Assembly: GCA_002415085.1 (NCBI GenBank)
Contig: DIBV01000003.1
Span: forward strand, 205,225-269,224
Length of the DNA stretch: 64,000 bases
Direction: 5' to 3'
Origin: Arsukibacterium sp. UBA5043
GTDB lineage: Bacteria; Pseudomonadota; Gammaproteobacteria; Enterobacterales; Alteromonadaceae
The notes beneath the pieces are model-generated. The model saw only the letters and a list, made by a program, of their open reading frames with translations, had not been told where the DNA came from and did not search any database. This document shows, piece by piece, positions 39,824 through 48,925 of the stretch; positions within the stretch are counted from its first letter, which is position 1; each line of letters begins with the position of its first letter. Made by a program: the position numbers and the translations under genes.

Positions 39824-40399
39824 ATGAGCGAGCAAGAATTAGATTGGCAAATTGTCCAGCGGGTCCAGCAAGGCGATAAAGCCGCATTTAATCTGTTGGT
39901 GAAGAAATATCAGCACCGGATCGCGAACTTAATCTCCCGCTATGTCTCTAACCACGGAGACGTCGCTGACGTTGCGCAGGAAGCCTTTATCAAAGCGTAC
40001 CGGGCCATGCCAGGATTTCGTGGTGAAAGTGCGTTTTATACCTGGCTGTACCGGATTGCAGTGAACAGTGCTAAAAACTATTTGGTATCAAATGGCCGTA
40101 AGCCACCGGCGACTGATGTCGATGCGGAAGATGCCGAGTATTTTGAAGGAAGCGATGCCTTAAAAGAACAAGATTCACCCGAGCGTTTATTACTGTCGGA
40201 AGAAATTCGGACCGTGGTATTTAACACGATCGATAAATTACCAGATGAACTTCGTACCGCAATTACACTCAGAGAGCTTGAAGGGTTGAGTTACGAAGAG
40301 ATAGCAGAAGTAATGGCGTGCCCTATTGGCACGGTGCGCAGCCGGATTTTTCGGGCGCGTGAAGCAATAGATATTCAGCTCAAACCACTGATTGGCTAA
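39824..40399 (+). CDS. rpoE: RNA polymerase sigma-E factor
   Basis: 191 residues with ECF sigma regions: sigma2 (about 10-90, including DVAQEAFIKAYRAM and FYTWLYRIAVN) and sigma4 (about 125-185, LEGLSYEEIAEVMACPIGTVRSRI). The start MSEQELDWQIVQRVQQGD matches E. coli RpoE and decides the ATG at 39824 over an upstream frame opening. It directs the envelope-stress regulon and is followed by its control genes rseA, rseB and rseC. Confidence 0.98.
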   Translation: MSEQELDWQIVQRVQQGDKAAFNLLVKKYQHRIANLISRYVSNHGDVADVAQEAFIKAYRAMPGFRGESAFYTWLYRIAVNSAKNYLVSNGRKPPATDVDAEDAEYFEGSDALKEQDSPERLLLSEEIRTVVFNTIDKLPDELRTAITLRELEGLSYEEIAEVMACPIGTVRSRIFRAREAIDIQLKPLIG

Positions 40400-40447
40400 A
40401 TTGTCAGGCTAAATCGGATAATGAACAGCAAGCAGACAGGAAAAATT

Positions 40448-41050
40448 ATGTCGTCAGATAATCAGGATTGGCTCTCAGCCGCCAGCGATAACAGACAGCT
40501 CAGTAATGCCGAGCTCGATCTTTTGCTGCAACAGCCCGAATTGCAACAAAAGCTAGAGAGATACCAATTAGCCGCAGCGGTGTTTCGTCGTGAGAAAGCC
40601 GCGCCGCTGCCCGGCGATTTCGCTGCTGATATCGCTACATTATTGCAAGATGAGCCTACCTATCAGCTTAGCCACAGCCGCACGGTACTGCAGAAAGTGG
40701 GTTCAGGCCTCAGATTTGCGGCAAATGGCAGCTGGCTTAAGCCTGCAGCACAAGGTGCCGTAGCAGCAGGTGTGGCGCTGTTTGCAGTATTGGGCGTGCA
40801 GCAATACCAACAGCCAGCAGGGCAGGATTTAATGTTACCCAGCCCGGTGTTGCAAACCAATCCGATTGGCGGTTTTGCCACCCCGGTCAGTCTCAGTTCT
40901 ACTACGGCAGATAGTCGTTTTGCTGAACAGGAACAGCAAGCAGTGCAGGAACAGCAGCGTCGGCTGCAGGCATTGCTGCAGGCTCATCGCCAGCAGGTTC
41001 GGTTAACTGAGCAGCAACAAGCAAAGACTGAGCAGGAAAACGAGCAGTAA
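40448..41050 (+). CDS. rseA: Anti-sigma-E factor RseA
   Basis: 200 residues from the ATG at 40448 with AGGA upstream. The cytoplasmic anti-sigma domain (about 1-75), one membrane helix (about 103-121, AAQGAVAAGVALFAVLGV) and a Gln-rich periplasmic tail are the RseA plan. It holds sigma-E at the membrane until DegS and RseP cut it. Confidence 0.93.
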   Translation: MSSDNQDWLSAASDNRQLSNAELDLLLQQPELQQKLERYQLAAAVFRREKAAPLPGDFAADIATLLQDEPTYQLSHSRTVLQKVGSGLRFAANGSWLKPAAQGAVAAGVALFAVLGVQQYQQPAGQDLMLPSPVLQTNPIGGFATPVSLSSTTADSRFAEQEQQAVQEQQRRLQALLQAHRQQVRLTEQQQAKTEQENEQ

Positions 41051-41051
41051 T

Positions 41052-41981
41052 ATGAGCAAAGTAGTAACGCTGTGTTGCACCCTGTTGCTGTTGTGCAGCA
41101 GCGTGCTGCAAGCCGAGGAACCTGGCTGGGCCCTGTTTGAGCGGGTTCAGCAAAGTGTAAAACAGTATAATTTTGACAGCTCTTTTGTCGTATTTAAAGG
41201 GAGTCAGGTAGAGACCTATCGCTGGCAGCACGGCCGCAAAGACGATAGAGAAATTGAACACCTGGTGCCACTTGACGCCGATGGTGTCGATATTCTGCGT
41301 CGCGACGATGTAGTGTATTATTTTTTAACTGACCGGCCTGCGTTAGTCACCATCAGCGATAGCATTAAAGAACTTCCCGCCATTTTATTTCAGAATAGTC
41401 AGCAGATACGTAAACTGTACACCGCGGTGTTAGGCAGCAGCTCTGTCATGTCCGGGCACACCGCGCAGCTGCTCAGACTGAGTGCCAACGACGCCAGCCG
41501 CCATAGCTACTGGTTATGGATTGAGGTGGAGTCGGGTTTTCCACTACGAATTGATGTAATGTCAGAGCAGCAGACACCTCTGGAGCGCTGGCTGGTGACA
41601 CATATGCAAATCAGTCCTGAGCTGCCAGAGAATCTGCAGCGCTTACTCGATACCGACCTGCCTGAGCCTGCCCCCCAGCAAGCCGGGGCAATGTTACCAC
41701 CAAATAAACTGCAACTTAGCTGGCTACCTAAAGGGTATCAGTTAGTCACGGATCCGCATATTGTACCGCAGCTGCAGCAAAGCCTGCTGAATTACTGGCT
41801 GCTGACCGATGGTGTGCATCAGGTCTCCGTTTTTGTCCAGCCCAGTCAGCGAATGCAAACCCAGGCTTATCGGGACGGCGCAACAACCATATACGTACTT
41901 AGCGCTCCAGAGCATGACATAACGGTTATTGGTCCGGTGAGTATTGAGGTGGCTGAGCGCCTTGCCGCAGCGGTGCGTTAG
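41052..41981 (+). CDS. rseB: Sigma-E regulatory protein RseB (MucB)
   Basis: 309 residues: signal peptide (1-21), a LolA-like large domain with the SSFVVFKGSQVETYRW segment and a small C-terminal domain. RseB protects RseA from cleavage until it binds stress signals such as off-pathway lipopolysaccharide. Starts two bases after the rseA stop. Confidence 0.94.
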   Translation: MSKVVTLCCTLLLLCSSVLQAEEPGWALFERVQQSVKQYNFDSSFVVFKGSQVETYRWQHGRKDDREIEHLVPLDADGVDILRRDDVVYYFLTDRPALVTISDSIKELPAILFQNSQQIRKLYTAVLGSSSVMSGHTAQLLRLSANDASRHSYWLWIEVESGFPLRIDVMSEQQTPLERWLVTHMQISPELPENLQRLLDTDLPEPAPQQAGAMLPPNKLQLSWLPKGYQLVTDPHIVPQLQQSLLNYWLLTDGVHQVSVFVQPSQRMQTQAYRDGATTIYVLSAPEHDITVIGPVSIEVAERLAAAVR

Positions 41982-42059
41982 GCGCTACGTTATTCGTTAA
42001 TACCTAAACCCTTTTCAACAATAAGACGTAGATAACAATCCAAAGATAGTGGCCGCCAT

Positions 42060-42512
42060 ATGATTGAACAGATAGCTACGGTGCTTGCAGTAGAAAAAGA
42101 AGGGGTATGGCTGGGCACGACGCCGGTGACAACCTGTAATGCGTGCCATGCCAGTGCTGACTGTGGTACCGGTATCGTCGCGAAAACCATGACACCCCGT
42201 CAAAACCGTTTTTTTGTTGCGACTGACCTGGCATTGCTGCCAGGCGAGCAGGTAACGGTAGCGACAGCGGGCGAACAGCTCGTCACAGCTGCCTTACTGG
42301 TGTACCTGCTGCCTCTGGTGCTATTGGTCAGTGGCGCGTTGCTGGCTCATGTTGGCTGGCAGGCAGCTGAAGGCTGGGTTATGCTGGCTGCGGCAACAGG
42401 TGCCGGCTGTGGTTTCCTGCTGGCCCGGCATTTTGGTGCCAGAATGGCCGGGCAGCAACAACTGAGTATTCTTAACGTGCTGCCAAAGATCAACGTCCGG
42501 CAACTGTCCTGA
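42060..42512 (+). CDS. rseC: RseC/MucC-like protein
   Basis: 150 residues: an N-terminal soluble part with four cysteines spaced as in RseC (CNACHASADCGTGIV supplies three) and two membrane helices (about 77-97 and 104-124) ahead of a short tail. RseC is linked to the Sox reductant system and sigma-E control. The last gene of the rpoE operon here. Confidence 0.88.
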   Translation: MIEQIATVLAVEKEGVWLGTTPVTTCNACHASADCGTGIVAKTMTPRQNRFFVATDLALLPGEQVTVATAGEQLVTAALLVYLLPLVLLVSGALLAHVGWQAAEGWVMLAAATGAGCGFLLARHFGARMAGQQQLSILNVLPKINVRQLS

Positions 42513-42668
42513 GCCATCAGCGAAGAACACATAGCAAGCTGCCAGCGGATAGAGTACAATTCCCGCTAATTTTTTTACAGCATCGGTCTGACAATAGCCG
42601 CATCGTTTACCGGTGCGATTGAGCTTATTGTCAGTACCCCCAGTATATTTCGGACATTTGCGGATAAC

Positions 42669-44468
42669 ATGGCAAAACTTAATAACATCAGAAATTTCTC
42701 CGTCATCGCTCATATTGACCATGGTAAATCGACCCTGTCTGACCGGCTTATTCAATATTGCGGTGGTCTGGCCGATCGGGAAATGCAGCAACAGGTTCTG
42801 GATTCAATGGATCTGGAGCGTGAGCGCGGTATTACTATCAAAGCGCAAAGCGTTACCCTCAATTATACGGCAGATGATGGTAAAACTTATCAGCTGAACT
42901 TTATTGATACCCCGGGGCACGTCGACTTTACTTACGAGGTAAGCCGTTCTCTGGCAGCCTGTGAGGGCGCATTGCTGGTGGTGGATGCCGGGCAGGGCGT
43001 GGAAGCGCAAACCGTCGCCAATTGTTATACCGCACTGGACATGAACCTGGAAGTTATCCCGGTATTAAATAAAATCGATTTACCTCAGGCAGAGCCGGAG
43101 CGGGTTGCAGAGGAAATTGAAGACATTATTGGTATCGAAGCGCTGGGGGCGGTGCAATGCTCTGCCAAAACCGGCTTTGGTATTAAAGATGTACTGGAAA
43201 CGATTGTAAAAAAAATCCCACCGCCAGAGGGTGAGCGGGACTTACCGACTCAGGCTCTTATAATCGACTCCTGGTTTGATGCCTATCAGGGGGTGGTGTC
43301 GCTGGTCAGAGTGAAACACGGTTCGATAAAAACCAAAGACAAAATTAAAGTGATGTCCACCGGTCAGGTGTATGAAGTTGATAAAGTAGGGATATTCAGC
43401 CCGAAGGCAACGCATACCGGTGAGCTGAACACCGGCGAAGTGGGTTTTGTTATCGCTGGCATTAAAGAAATTAAAGGTGCGCCGGTGGGCGATACCCTGA
43501 CCTTATCGAAAAACAGCGCCGAGAAGCCCTTACCTGGCTTCAAACGGATTAAGCCTCAGGTTTATGCCGGGGTATTTCCGGTATCCAGTGACGATTATGA
43601 AGATTTCCGGGATGCCCTGGCTAAACTCAGTCTGAATGACTCGTCATTATTTTATGAGCCGGAAAACTCCGGTGCACTGGGCTTTGGTTTCAGAATTGGT
43701 TTCCTTGGCATGTTGCACATGGAAATCATTCAGGAACGACTGGAGCGTGAATACGATCTAGATTTGATTACGACGGCCCCCACCGTGGTTTATGAAGTGA
43801 TCAAAAAAGATGGCGAAAAAGTCATGGTCGACAACCCCAGCGATTTGCCGGCGGTAAACGATATTGACGAAATCCGCGAGCCGATTGTTGAAGCGCATAT
43901 TCTGGTGCCACAGGAATATGTGGGTAATGTAATTACGCTGTGTATCGAAAAACGGGGCGTGCAAACCAATATGTTGTATCACGGTCGCCAGGTCGCGTTA
44001 ACCTACGAATTGCCGATGGCCGAAGTGGTGATGGATTTCTTTGACCGCTTAAAGTCGACCAGTCGTGGTTATGCCTCTCTGGATTACGCGTTTAAACGCT
44101 TTCAAACCTCAAATATGCAACGGGTAGATATCCTGATTAACGGCGAGCGGGTTGATGCGCTGGCCATTATCAGTCATATCGACTTTGCCCAGGGACGCGG
44201 CCGGCAGCTGGCCGACAAACTAAAAGAGTTGATCCCACGGCAAATGTTCGATATTGCCATTCAGGCAGCTATCGGCAACCATGTTATTGCCCGAACTACC
44301 ATTAAGCAAATGCGTAAAAACGTCCTGGCAAAATGTTACGGTGGTGATGTCAGCCGGAAGAAAAAACTGCTGCAGAAACAAAAAGAAGGTAAAAAGCGGA
44401 TGAAACAGGTAGGTAATGTTGAAGTGCCGCAAGAAGCCTTCCTGGCCATTCTGAAAGTGGGTAAGTAA
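42669..44468 (+). CDS. lepA: Translation elongation factor 4 (LepA)
   Basis: 599 residues with G1 [10 protein letters not shown]3 DTPGH and G4 NKID of the translation GTPases, then domain II, LepA-specific C-terminal domain ending [19 protein letters not shown]. LepA binds the ribosome and influences initiation and back-translocation. Precedes lepB by 25 bases, the conserved order. Confidence 0.98.
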   Translation: MAKLNNIRNFSVIAHIDHGKSTLSDRLIQYCGGLADREMQQQVLDSMDLERERGITIKAQSVTLNYTADDGKTYQLNFIDTPGHVDFTYEVSRSLAACEGALLVVDAGQGVEAQTVANCYTALDMNLEVIPVLNKIDLPQAEPERVAEEIEDIIGIEALGAVQCSAKTGFGIKDVLETIVKKIPPPEGERDLPTQALIIDSWFDAYQGVVSLVRVKHGSIKTKDKIKVMSTGQVYEVDKVGIFSPKATHTGELNTGEVGFVIAGIKEIKGAPVGDTLTLSKNSAEKPLPGFKRIKPQVYAGVFPVSSDDYEDFRDALAKLSLNDSSLFYEPENSGALGFGFRIGFLGMLHMEIIQERLEREYDLDLITTAPTVVYEVIKKDGEKVMVDNPSDLPAVNDIDEIREPIVEAHILVPQEYVGNVITLCIEKRGVQTNMLYHGRQVALTYELPMAEVVMDFFDRLKSTSRGYASLDYAFKRFQTSNMQRVDILINGERVDALAIISHIDFAQGRGRQLADKLKELIPRQMFDIAIQAAIGNHVIARTTIKQMRKNVLAKCYGGDVSRKKKLLQKQKEGKKRMKQVGNVEVPQEAFLAILKVGK

Positions 44469-44493
44469 TAGTAGCTTAATAAAAGGGAAACGC

Positions 44494-45420
44494 ATGACCG
44501 CTGGTTATTTTGCAATCTTGTTAGTAATACTCACTCTGGTCAGTGGCCTGATTTGGCTATTGGACGCACTGCTGCTGGCACCTAAACGCCGTGAACGCCT
44601 GGTGCTGGCGCAAAGTGGAGCTGGTAATCAGTTGCCGAGCGACACCAGCGATACCATGCTAAAAGAGCCGGCCATAGTGGAAACCGCGAAGTCGATCTTT
44701 CCGGTGATCGCTGCCATCACCCTGTTTCGCTCTTTTTTATTCGAACCTTTTCAAATTCCTTCCGGCTCAATGATGCCGACCCTGCTGGTGGGTGATTTTA
44801 TTCTGGTCGAAAAGTTTTCCTACGATGTGAAAGACCCGGTATGGCGCACTACTTTGTACCACAATAAGTTGCCACAGCACGGTGATGTTGCGGTATTTAA
44901 ATATCCGGAGCAGCCCACAGTCGATTTTATCAAGCGGATTGTCGGTTTGCCGGGTGATCGGATTATCTACCGGGATAAACAGTTGTATATCGACAAAGCC
45001 TGTCAGCCTGAGCAAACCAGCGGTTGTGGCTCACTGGAGCGGGTTACCCTGACTCATATTCCGGATGCTCAGTTCTTTCAGGGCCGCATGCAACAACGGC
45101 GCTATCACGAGGCATTGGGAGAGAATGGTCACCATATTCTGGTTACCCCTGGCGTTCGCGAACAGCCCGGACAATACCATCAGCAACAAGGCACAGCCGT
45201 TGATGAGTTTGTGGTGCCGCAAGGTCACTATTTTGTATTAGGCGATAACCGGGATAACAGCCGTGACAGCCGCTTCTGGGGCTTTGTGCCAGCCGACAAC
45301 CTGGTGGGCAAGGCGGTATTTATCTGGATGAGCTTTGAGTTCAGCGAAGACCCCGACAGTTGGTTACCTGGCTGGGTGCCGGTAGGCGTAAGGTTTGAGC
45401 GCCTTGGTAAAATTGAATAA
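44494..45420 (+). CDS. lepB: Signal peptidase I
   Basis: 308 residues: two N-terminal membrane helices (about 4-28 and 66-82), catalytic Ser92 in IPSGSMMPTLL and Lys147 in VDFIKRIVGLPGD, then GDNRDNSRDSRFWG. It removes signal peptides at the outer face of the cytoplasmic membrane. Confidence 0.98.
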   Translation: MTAGYFAILLVILTLVSGLIWLLDALLLAPKRRERLVLAQSGAGNQLPSDTSDTMLKEPAIVETAKSIFPVIAAITLFRSFLFEPFQIPSGSMMPTLLVGDFILVEKFSYDVKDPVWRTTLYHNKLPQHGDVAVFKYPEQPTVDFIKRIVGLPGDRIIYRDKQLYIDKACQPEQTSGCGSLERVTLTHIPDAQFFQGRMQQRRYHEALGENGHHILVTPGVREQPGQYHQQQGTAVDEFVVPQGHYFVLGDNRDNSRDSRFWGFVPADNLVGKAVFIWMSFEFSEDPDSWLPGWVPVGVRFERLGKIE

Positions 45421-45429
45421 GGTGCGCTG

Positions 45430-46104
45430 ATGCTTCAACCCGTTAAACCATTAATGACCAAACTCGGTTATCAGTTCCGGCAAGCTGAGTTGCTGGAGCA
45501 GGCATTAACCCATCGCAGCTGTAAAGGGAAGCATAACGAACGGTTGGAGTTTTTAGGTGACGCCGTGTTAGGGCTGATTATCGCTCAGATGCTGTTTGAC
45601 CAGTTTCCGCAGACCCGTGAGGGTGACTTAACCCGGATGCGCTCAGCGCTGGTGAAAGGCGTTACCCTGGCCGAAATTGCCCAGGAGCTGGCAATTGCCC
45701 AGTATTTACGGCTGGGGCCGGGCGAATTAAAAAGTGGCGGCCATCGCCGTGAATCTATTCTGGCTGATGCGCTGGAAGCTATATTAGGCGCTATCTTCTT
45801 AGACAGTGGTATGGATGCCTGCCGCGAACGGATTAATGTCTGGTTTGCTGAACGCCTGGCGCAGATTGCGCCGGGTGAGCAAAAAGATTCAAAAACCCGC
45901 TTGCAGGAATATTTGCAAGGCCTGCGGTTAGCTTTGCCGGTATATGATGTGATTGCCACCACTGGCGAGGCCCACCAGCAAACCTTTACGGTGCGGTGCA
46001 CCGTCCCTGGTATTGCGCCCATTACTGCCTCAGGCAGCTCGCGGCGTAAAGCCGAACAAGATGCCGCAAACGCGGCTTTGGAACAGATTAAAAATGAACG
46101 ATAA
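45430..46104 (+). CDS. rnc: Ribonuclease III
   Basis: 224 residues: catalytic domain with signature [15 protein letters not shown] and the acidic cluster [14 protein letters not shown], then a double-stranded RNA-binding domain (about 153-222). It processes rRNA precursors and mRNA leaders. Nine bases after lepB; overlaps era by 11 bases. Confidence 0.98.
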   Translation: MLQPVKPLMTKLGYQFRQAELLEQALTHRSCKGKHNERLEFLGDAVLGLIIAQMLFDQFPQTREGDLTRMRSALVKGVTLAEIAQELAIAQYLRLGPGELKSGGHRRESILADALEAILGAIFLDSGMDACRERINVWFAERLAQIAPGEQKDSKTRLQEYLQGLRLALPVYDVIATTGEAHQQTFTVRCTVPGIAPITASGSSRRKAEQDAANAALEQIKNER

Positions 46105-47020
46105 CGTCGTGCCAACGCCTCATGCAGCGCCAACCACCTATGCCGGTTTAGTAGCGATAGTAGGCCGTCCGAATGTCGGCAAATCGACCCTGTTAAATAA
46201 GCTGGTTGGCCAGAAAGTCAGTATTACCTCGAAAAAGCCACAAACTACCCGGCACCGGATTGTCGGTATCGATACCGTTGATAACTATCAGACGGTGTAT
46301 GTTGACACCCCCGGCTTGCATATTGAAGAGAAGCGGGCCATTAACAGGATGATGAATAAAGCGGCATCCAGCTCCATAGCCGATGTTGAGCTGGTGCTTT
46401 TTGTAGTGGAGGGAACCCGCTGGAACGATGACGATCAGATGGTATTAAATAAACTGATCCAGGCACAAAAGCCGGTGGTGCTGGTGGTCAATAAAGTCGA
46501 CTTATACAAAGATAAGTCGGAATTATTGCCGCACTTACAGAAGCTGGGCAGTCAGCTTAACTTTGTCGATGTGGTGCCATTGTCGGCAGAAAGTGGCGAC
46601 AATGTCGAGGCGCTGAGAAAAGTGGTGCAGCGTCATTTACCCCTTTGTGAGTTCTTTTTTCCGGAAGATTACATTACCGATCGCTCGCAGCGCTTTATGG
46701 CTGCCGAAATTGTCCGTGAAAAGCTAATGCGCTTTTTAGGCGATGAATTGCCATATTCTGTAACAGTAGAAATTGAGCGCTTTAAATGGGAAGAGAAACA
46801 TTTCCATATTGCGGCGCTGGTATTAGTTGAGCGGGAAAGCCAGAAACGAATGGTTATTGGTAACAAAGGTGAGCGGATAAAAACCATTGCCACTGAAGCC
46901 AGGCTGGATATGGCCGCCATGCTGGAGCAACCGGTATTTTTACAGGTGTGGGTAAAGGTGAAGTCAGGTTGGGCTGACGACGAGCGAGCGCTGCGTAGCC
47001 TTGGCTACGGCGAAGATTAA
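46094..47020 (+). CDS. era: GTPase Era
   Basis: 308 residues from the ATG at 46094. GTPase motifs [13 protein letters not shown] and NKVD, then a KH domain with [13 protein letters not shown]. Era acts in 30S maturation by binding the 3' end of 16S rRNA. Longer frame upstream lies inside rnc and is not Era. Confidence 0.97.
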   Translation: MNDNVVPTPHAAPTTYAGLVAIVGRPNVGKSTLLNKLVGQKVSITSKKPQTTRHRIVGIDTVDNYQTVYVDTPGLHIEEKRAINRMMNKAASSSIADVELVLFVVEGTRWNDDDQMVLNKLIQAQKPVVLVVNKVDLYKDKSELLPHLQKLGSQLNFVDVVPLSAESGDNVEALRKVVQRHLPLCEFFFPEDYITDRSQRFMAAEIVREKLMRFLGDELPYSVTVEIERFKWEEKHFHIAALVLVERESQKRMVIGNKGERIKTIATEARLDMAAMLEQPVFLQVWVKVKSGWADDERALRSLGYGED

Positions 47021-47047
47021 CCATTTTGAACATTAAGGTTTAGCCAG

Positions 47048-47731
47048 ATGCAGCCGCTATGTCCCGCTTATATCTTACATAGCCGGCCATTTCAGGATAA
47101 TAAGCTGCTGTTGCAGCTGTTAATGCCAGAGCGGGGCAGGGTGTCAGCCGTGATCAGAAAACGCCAGGGCAAACAACGCTTTGCCTTGCAGCCCTTTCAG
47201 CTGTTTACGGTGGCGCTTGGCGGTCGTAGCAGTTTAAAAACGGTTCTAACTCTGGATGAGCTGGCACCGGCGGTTCGCTTTAATGGCAAATTCCTGTTCA
47301 GCGCGCTTTACCTCAACGAGCTTATTTGCCGGCTGTGGCCGGATGATATGGCCGCAGAACAATTGTTTAACTACTATCAGCAAAGTCTGACCGCGTTGGA
47401 TCAGGCGCAGCAACAGCCTGACAATCTGGAGCCCTGTTTGCGGGAGTTTGAATTTTCCTTGCTTGGCGAGCTGGGGCTGCAGGTCGACTGGCAGCATGGG
47501 GCTGATGGCGCGCCGCTGCTGGCTGAATTACAGTATCTATGGCAGCCAGAGCAAGGGTTTGTTGTGGTAAGCCGTGGCTGGCCAGGCTCAGTACTGCAGG
47601 CCATTGGCCAGCATAACTGGCAGCACACTGATGCGCTGAAGGTAGCCAAGCAAGTCAGCCGGCAGTTGCTAACGCCATTACTGGGCGGCAAGCCGCTACA
47701 CAGCCGGGCGTTATTTAACCCACTCGGCTAA
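47048..47731 (+). CDS. recO: DNA repair protein RecO
   Basis: 227 residues: N-terminal OB-fold (about 1-80, [20 protein letters not shown]) and a helical C-terminal domain. RecO loads RecA with RecR in the RecF pathway. The zinc cysteines of some RecO proteins are not evident. Conserved position between era and pdxJ. Confidence 0.93.
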   Translation: MQPLCPAYILHSRPFQDNKLLLQLLMPERGRVSAVIRKRQGKQRFALQPFQLFTVALGGRSSLKTVLTLDELAPAVRFNGKFLFSALYLNELICRLWPDDMAAEQLFNYYQQSLTALDQAQQQPDNLEPCLREFEFSLLGELGLQVDWQHGADGAPLLAELQYLWQPEQGFVVVSRGWPGSVLQAIGQHNWQHTDALKVAKQVSRQLLTPLLGGKPLHSRALFNPLG

Positions 47732-47795
47732 ACCCTTAGCGGATTGCACAAGTATAAGTTGTGATTCTAATCAGACATTTAAAACCGGAGCCGTT

Positions 47796-48527
47796 ATGAG
47801 CCCTATTTATCTTGGTGTCAATATCGATCATGTGGCAACGTTACGCCAGGCCCGGGGTACCAGTTACCCGGAACCTTTGCATGCCGCGCTGGTAGCAGAG
47901 CAGGCCGGAGCCGATGGCATAACGGTGCACTTACGCGAAGACCGGCGCCATATTATTGACCGTGATGTGTTTTTATTACGACAGAGCCTGAGTACCCGGC
48001 TTAATTTTGAAATGGCAGTAACCGACGAAATGTTGAATATTGCCGGCAAGCTAAAACCGCAATTCTGCTGCTTAGTCCCTGAAAAACGCCAGGAGCTGAC
48101 CACCGAAGGCGGTTTGGATATTGCCGGCCAGCTTAGCCGCATGACCGACGCCGTAAGCCAGTTGGCAGCAGACAATATTCTGGTGTCGTTATTTATCGAC
48201 GCTGACCACGCTCAGATAGATGCCGCTGCGGCAACCGGTGCGCCCTTTATCGAAATCCATACCGGTCGCTATGCAGAAGCCACCGACAGCAAGGTACAGC
48301 AAGCCGAACTTAGCCGAATTACCGAAGCTGCCGCCTATGCCGCCTCGCTGGGCATTACCGTTAACGCCGGTCATGGTTTGCATTATCACAATGTGCAGCC
48401 GATAGCGGCTATTCCGCAGATGTACGAGCTGAATATTGGTCATGCTATTGTTGCCCGGGCGATATTCAGCGGTCTGGCCGGTGCGGTATCAGAGATGAAA
48501 CGATTAATGGTAGAGGCCAGACGGTAA
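47796..48527 (+). CDS. pdxJ: Pyridoxine 5'-phosphate synthase
   Basis: 243 residues, TIM barrel: [29 protein letters not shown] and [11 protein letters not shown] are all family signatures. PdxJ condenses 1-deoxyxylulose 5-phosphate with the PdxA product to form PNP. The stop overlaps the acpS start. Confidence 0.98.
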   Translation: MSPIYLGVNIDHVATLRQARGTSYPEPLHAALVAEQAGADGITVHLREDRRHIIDRDVFLLRQSLSTRLNFEMAVTDEMLNIAGKLKPQFCCLVPEKRQELTTEGGLDIAGQLSRMTDAVSQLAADNILVSLFIDADHAQIDAAAATGAPFIEIHTGRYAEATDSKVQQAELSRITEAAAYAASLGITVNAGHGLHYHNVQPIAAIPQMYELNIGHAIVARAIFSGLAGAVSEMKRLMVEARR

Positions 48528-48925
48528 TGGCCATTATTGGCCTGGGTACTGATATTGTTGAGATTGGCCGGATAGAGCAAAGCCTGCTGCGCTCGCCTGG
48601 CCTGGTAAAACGGGTGTTAACAGCGACCGAGCAACAGCATTTTTCAAAGCATACCCTAGCCAGCCAACCGTTAGCCAGCCGTTACTTTGCCAAACGCTTT
48701 GCCGCCAAAGAAGCCGCCGCCAAGGCGCTTGGCACCGGAATTGGCCGCGGGGTCTCGTTTCAGCATATTGAAATCAGCAATGATCAGCATGGCCGGCCTG
48801 AGCTTAAATTTACAGGCTATGCGGCAGAGCTGGCGACCCGTTTAGGGGTGAGTCACTGCTGGTTGTCATTAAGTGACGAGCAAGCCTACGCGATGGCTAC
48901 CGTTATTCTTGAAGGTCAATCTTAG
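48527..48925 (+). CDS. acpS: Holo-[acyl-carrier-protein] synthase
   Basis: 132 residues with the two magnesium-binding motifs GLGTDIVEIGRIEQ and RFAAKEAAAKALGTGI. It transfers phosphopantetheine to ACP. The 3' end overlaps the convergent barA gene by 23 bases. Confidence 0.97.
   Translation: MAIIGLGTDIVEIGRIEQSLLRSPGLVKRVLTATEQQHFSKHTLASQPLASRYFAKRFAAKEAAAKALGTGIGRGVSFQHIEISNDQHGRPELKFTGYAAELATRLGVSHCWLSLSDEQAYAMATVILEGQS

Noticed and set aside
45585-46133. Long reverse-strand frame opposite rnc
   Set aside because: Composition shadow of rnc, a complete and recognisable gene.
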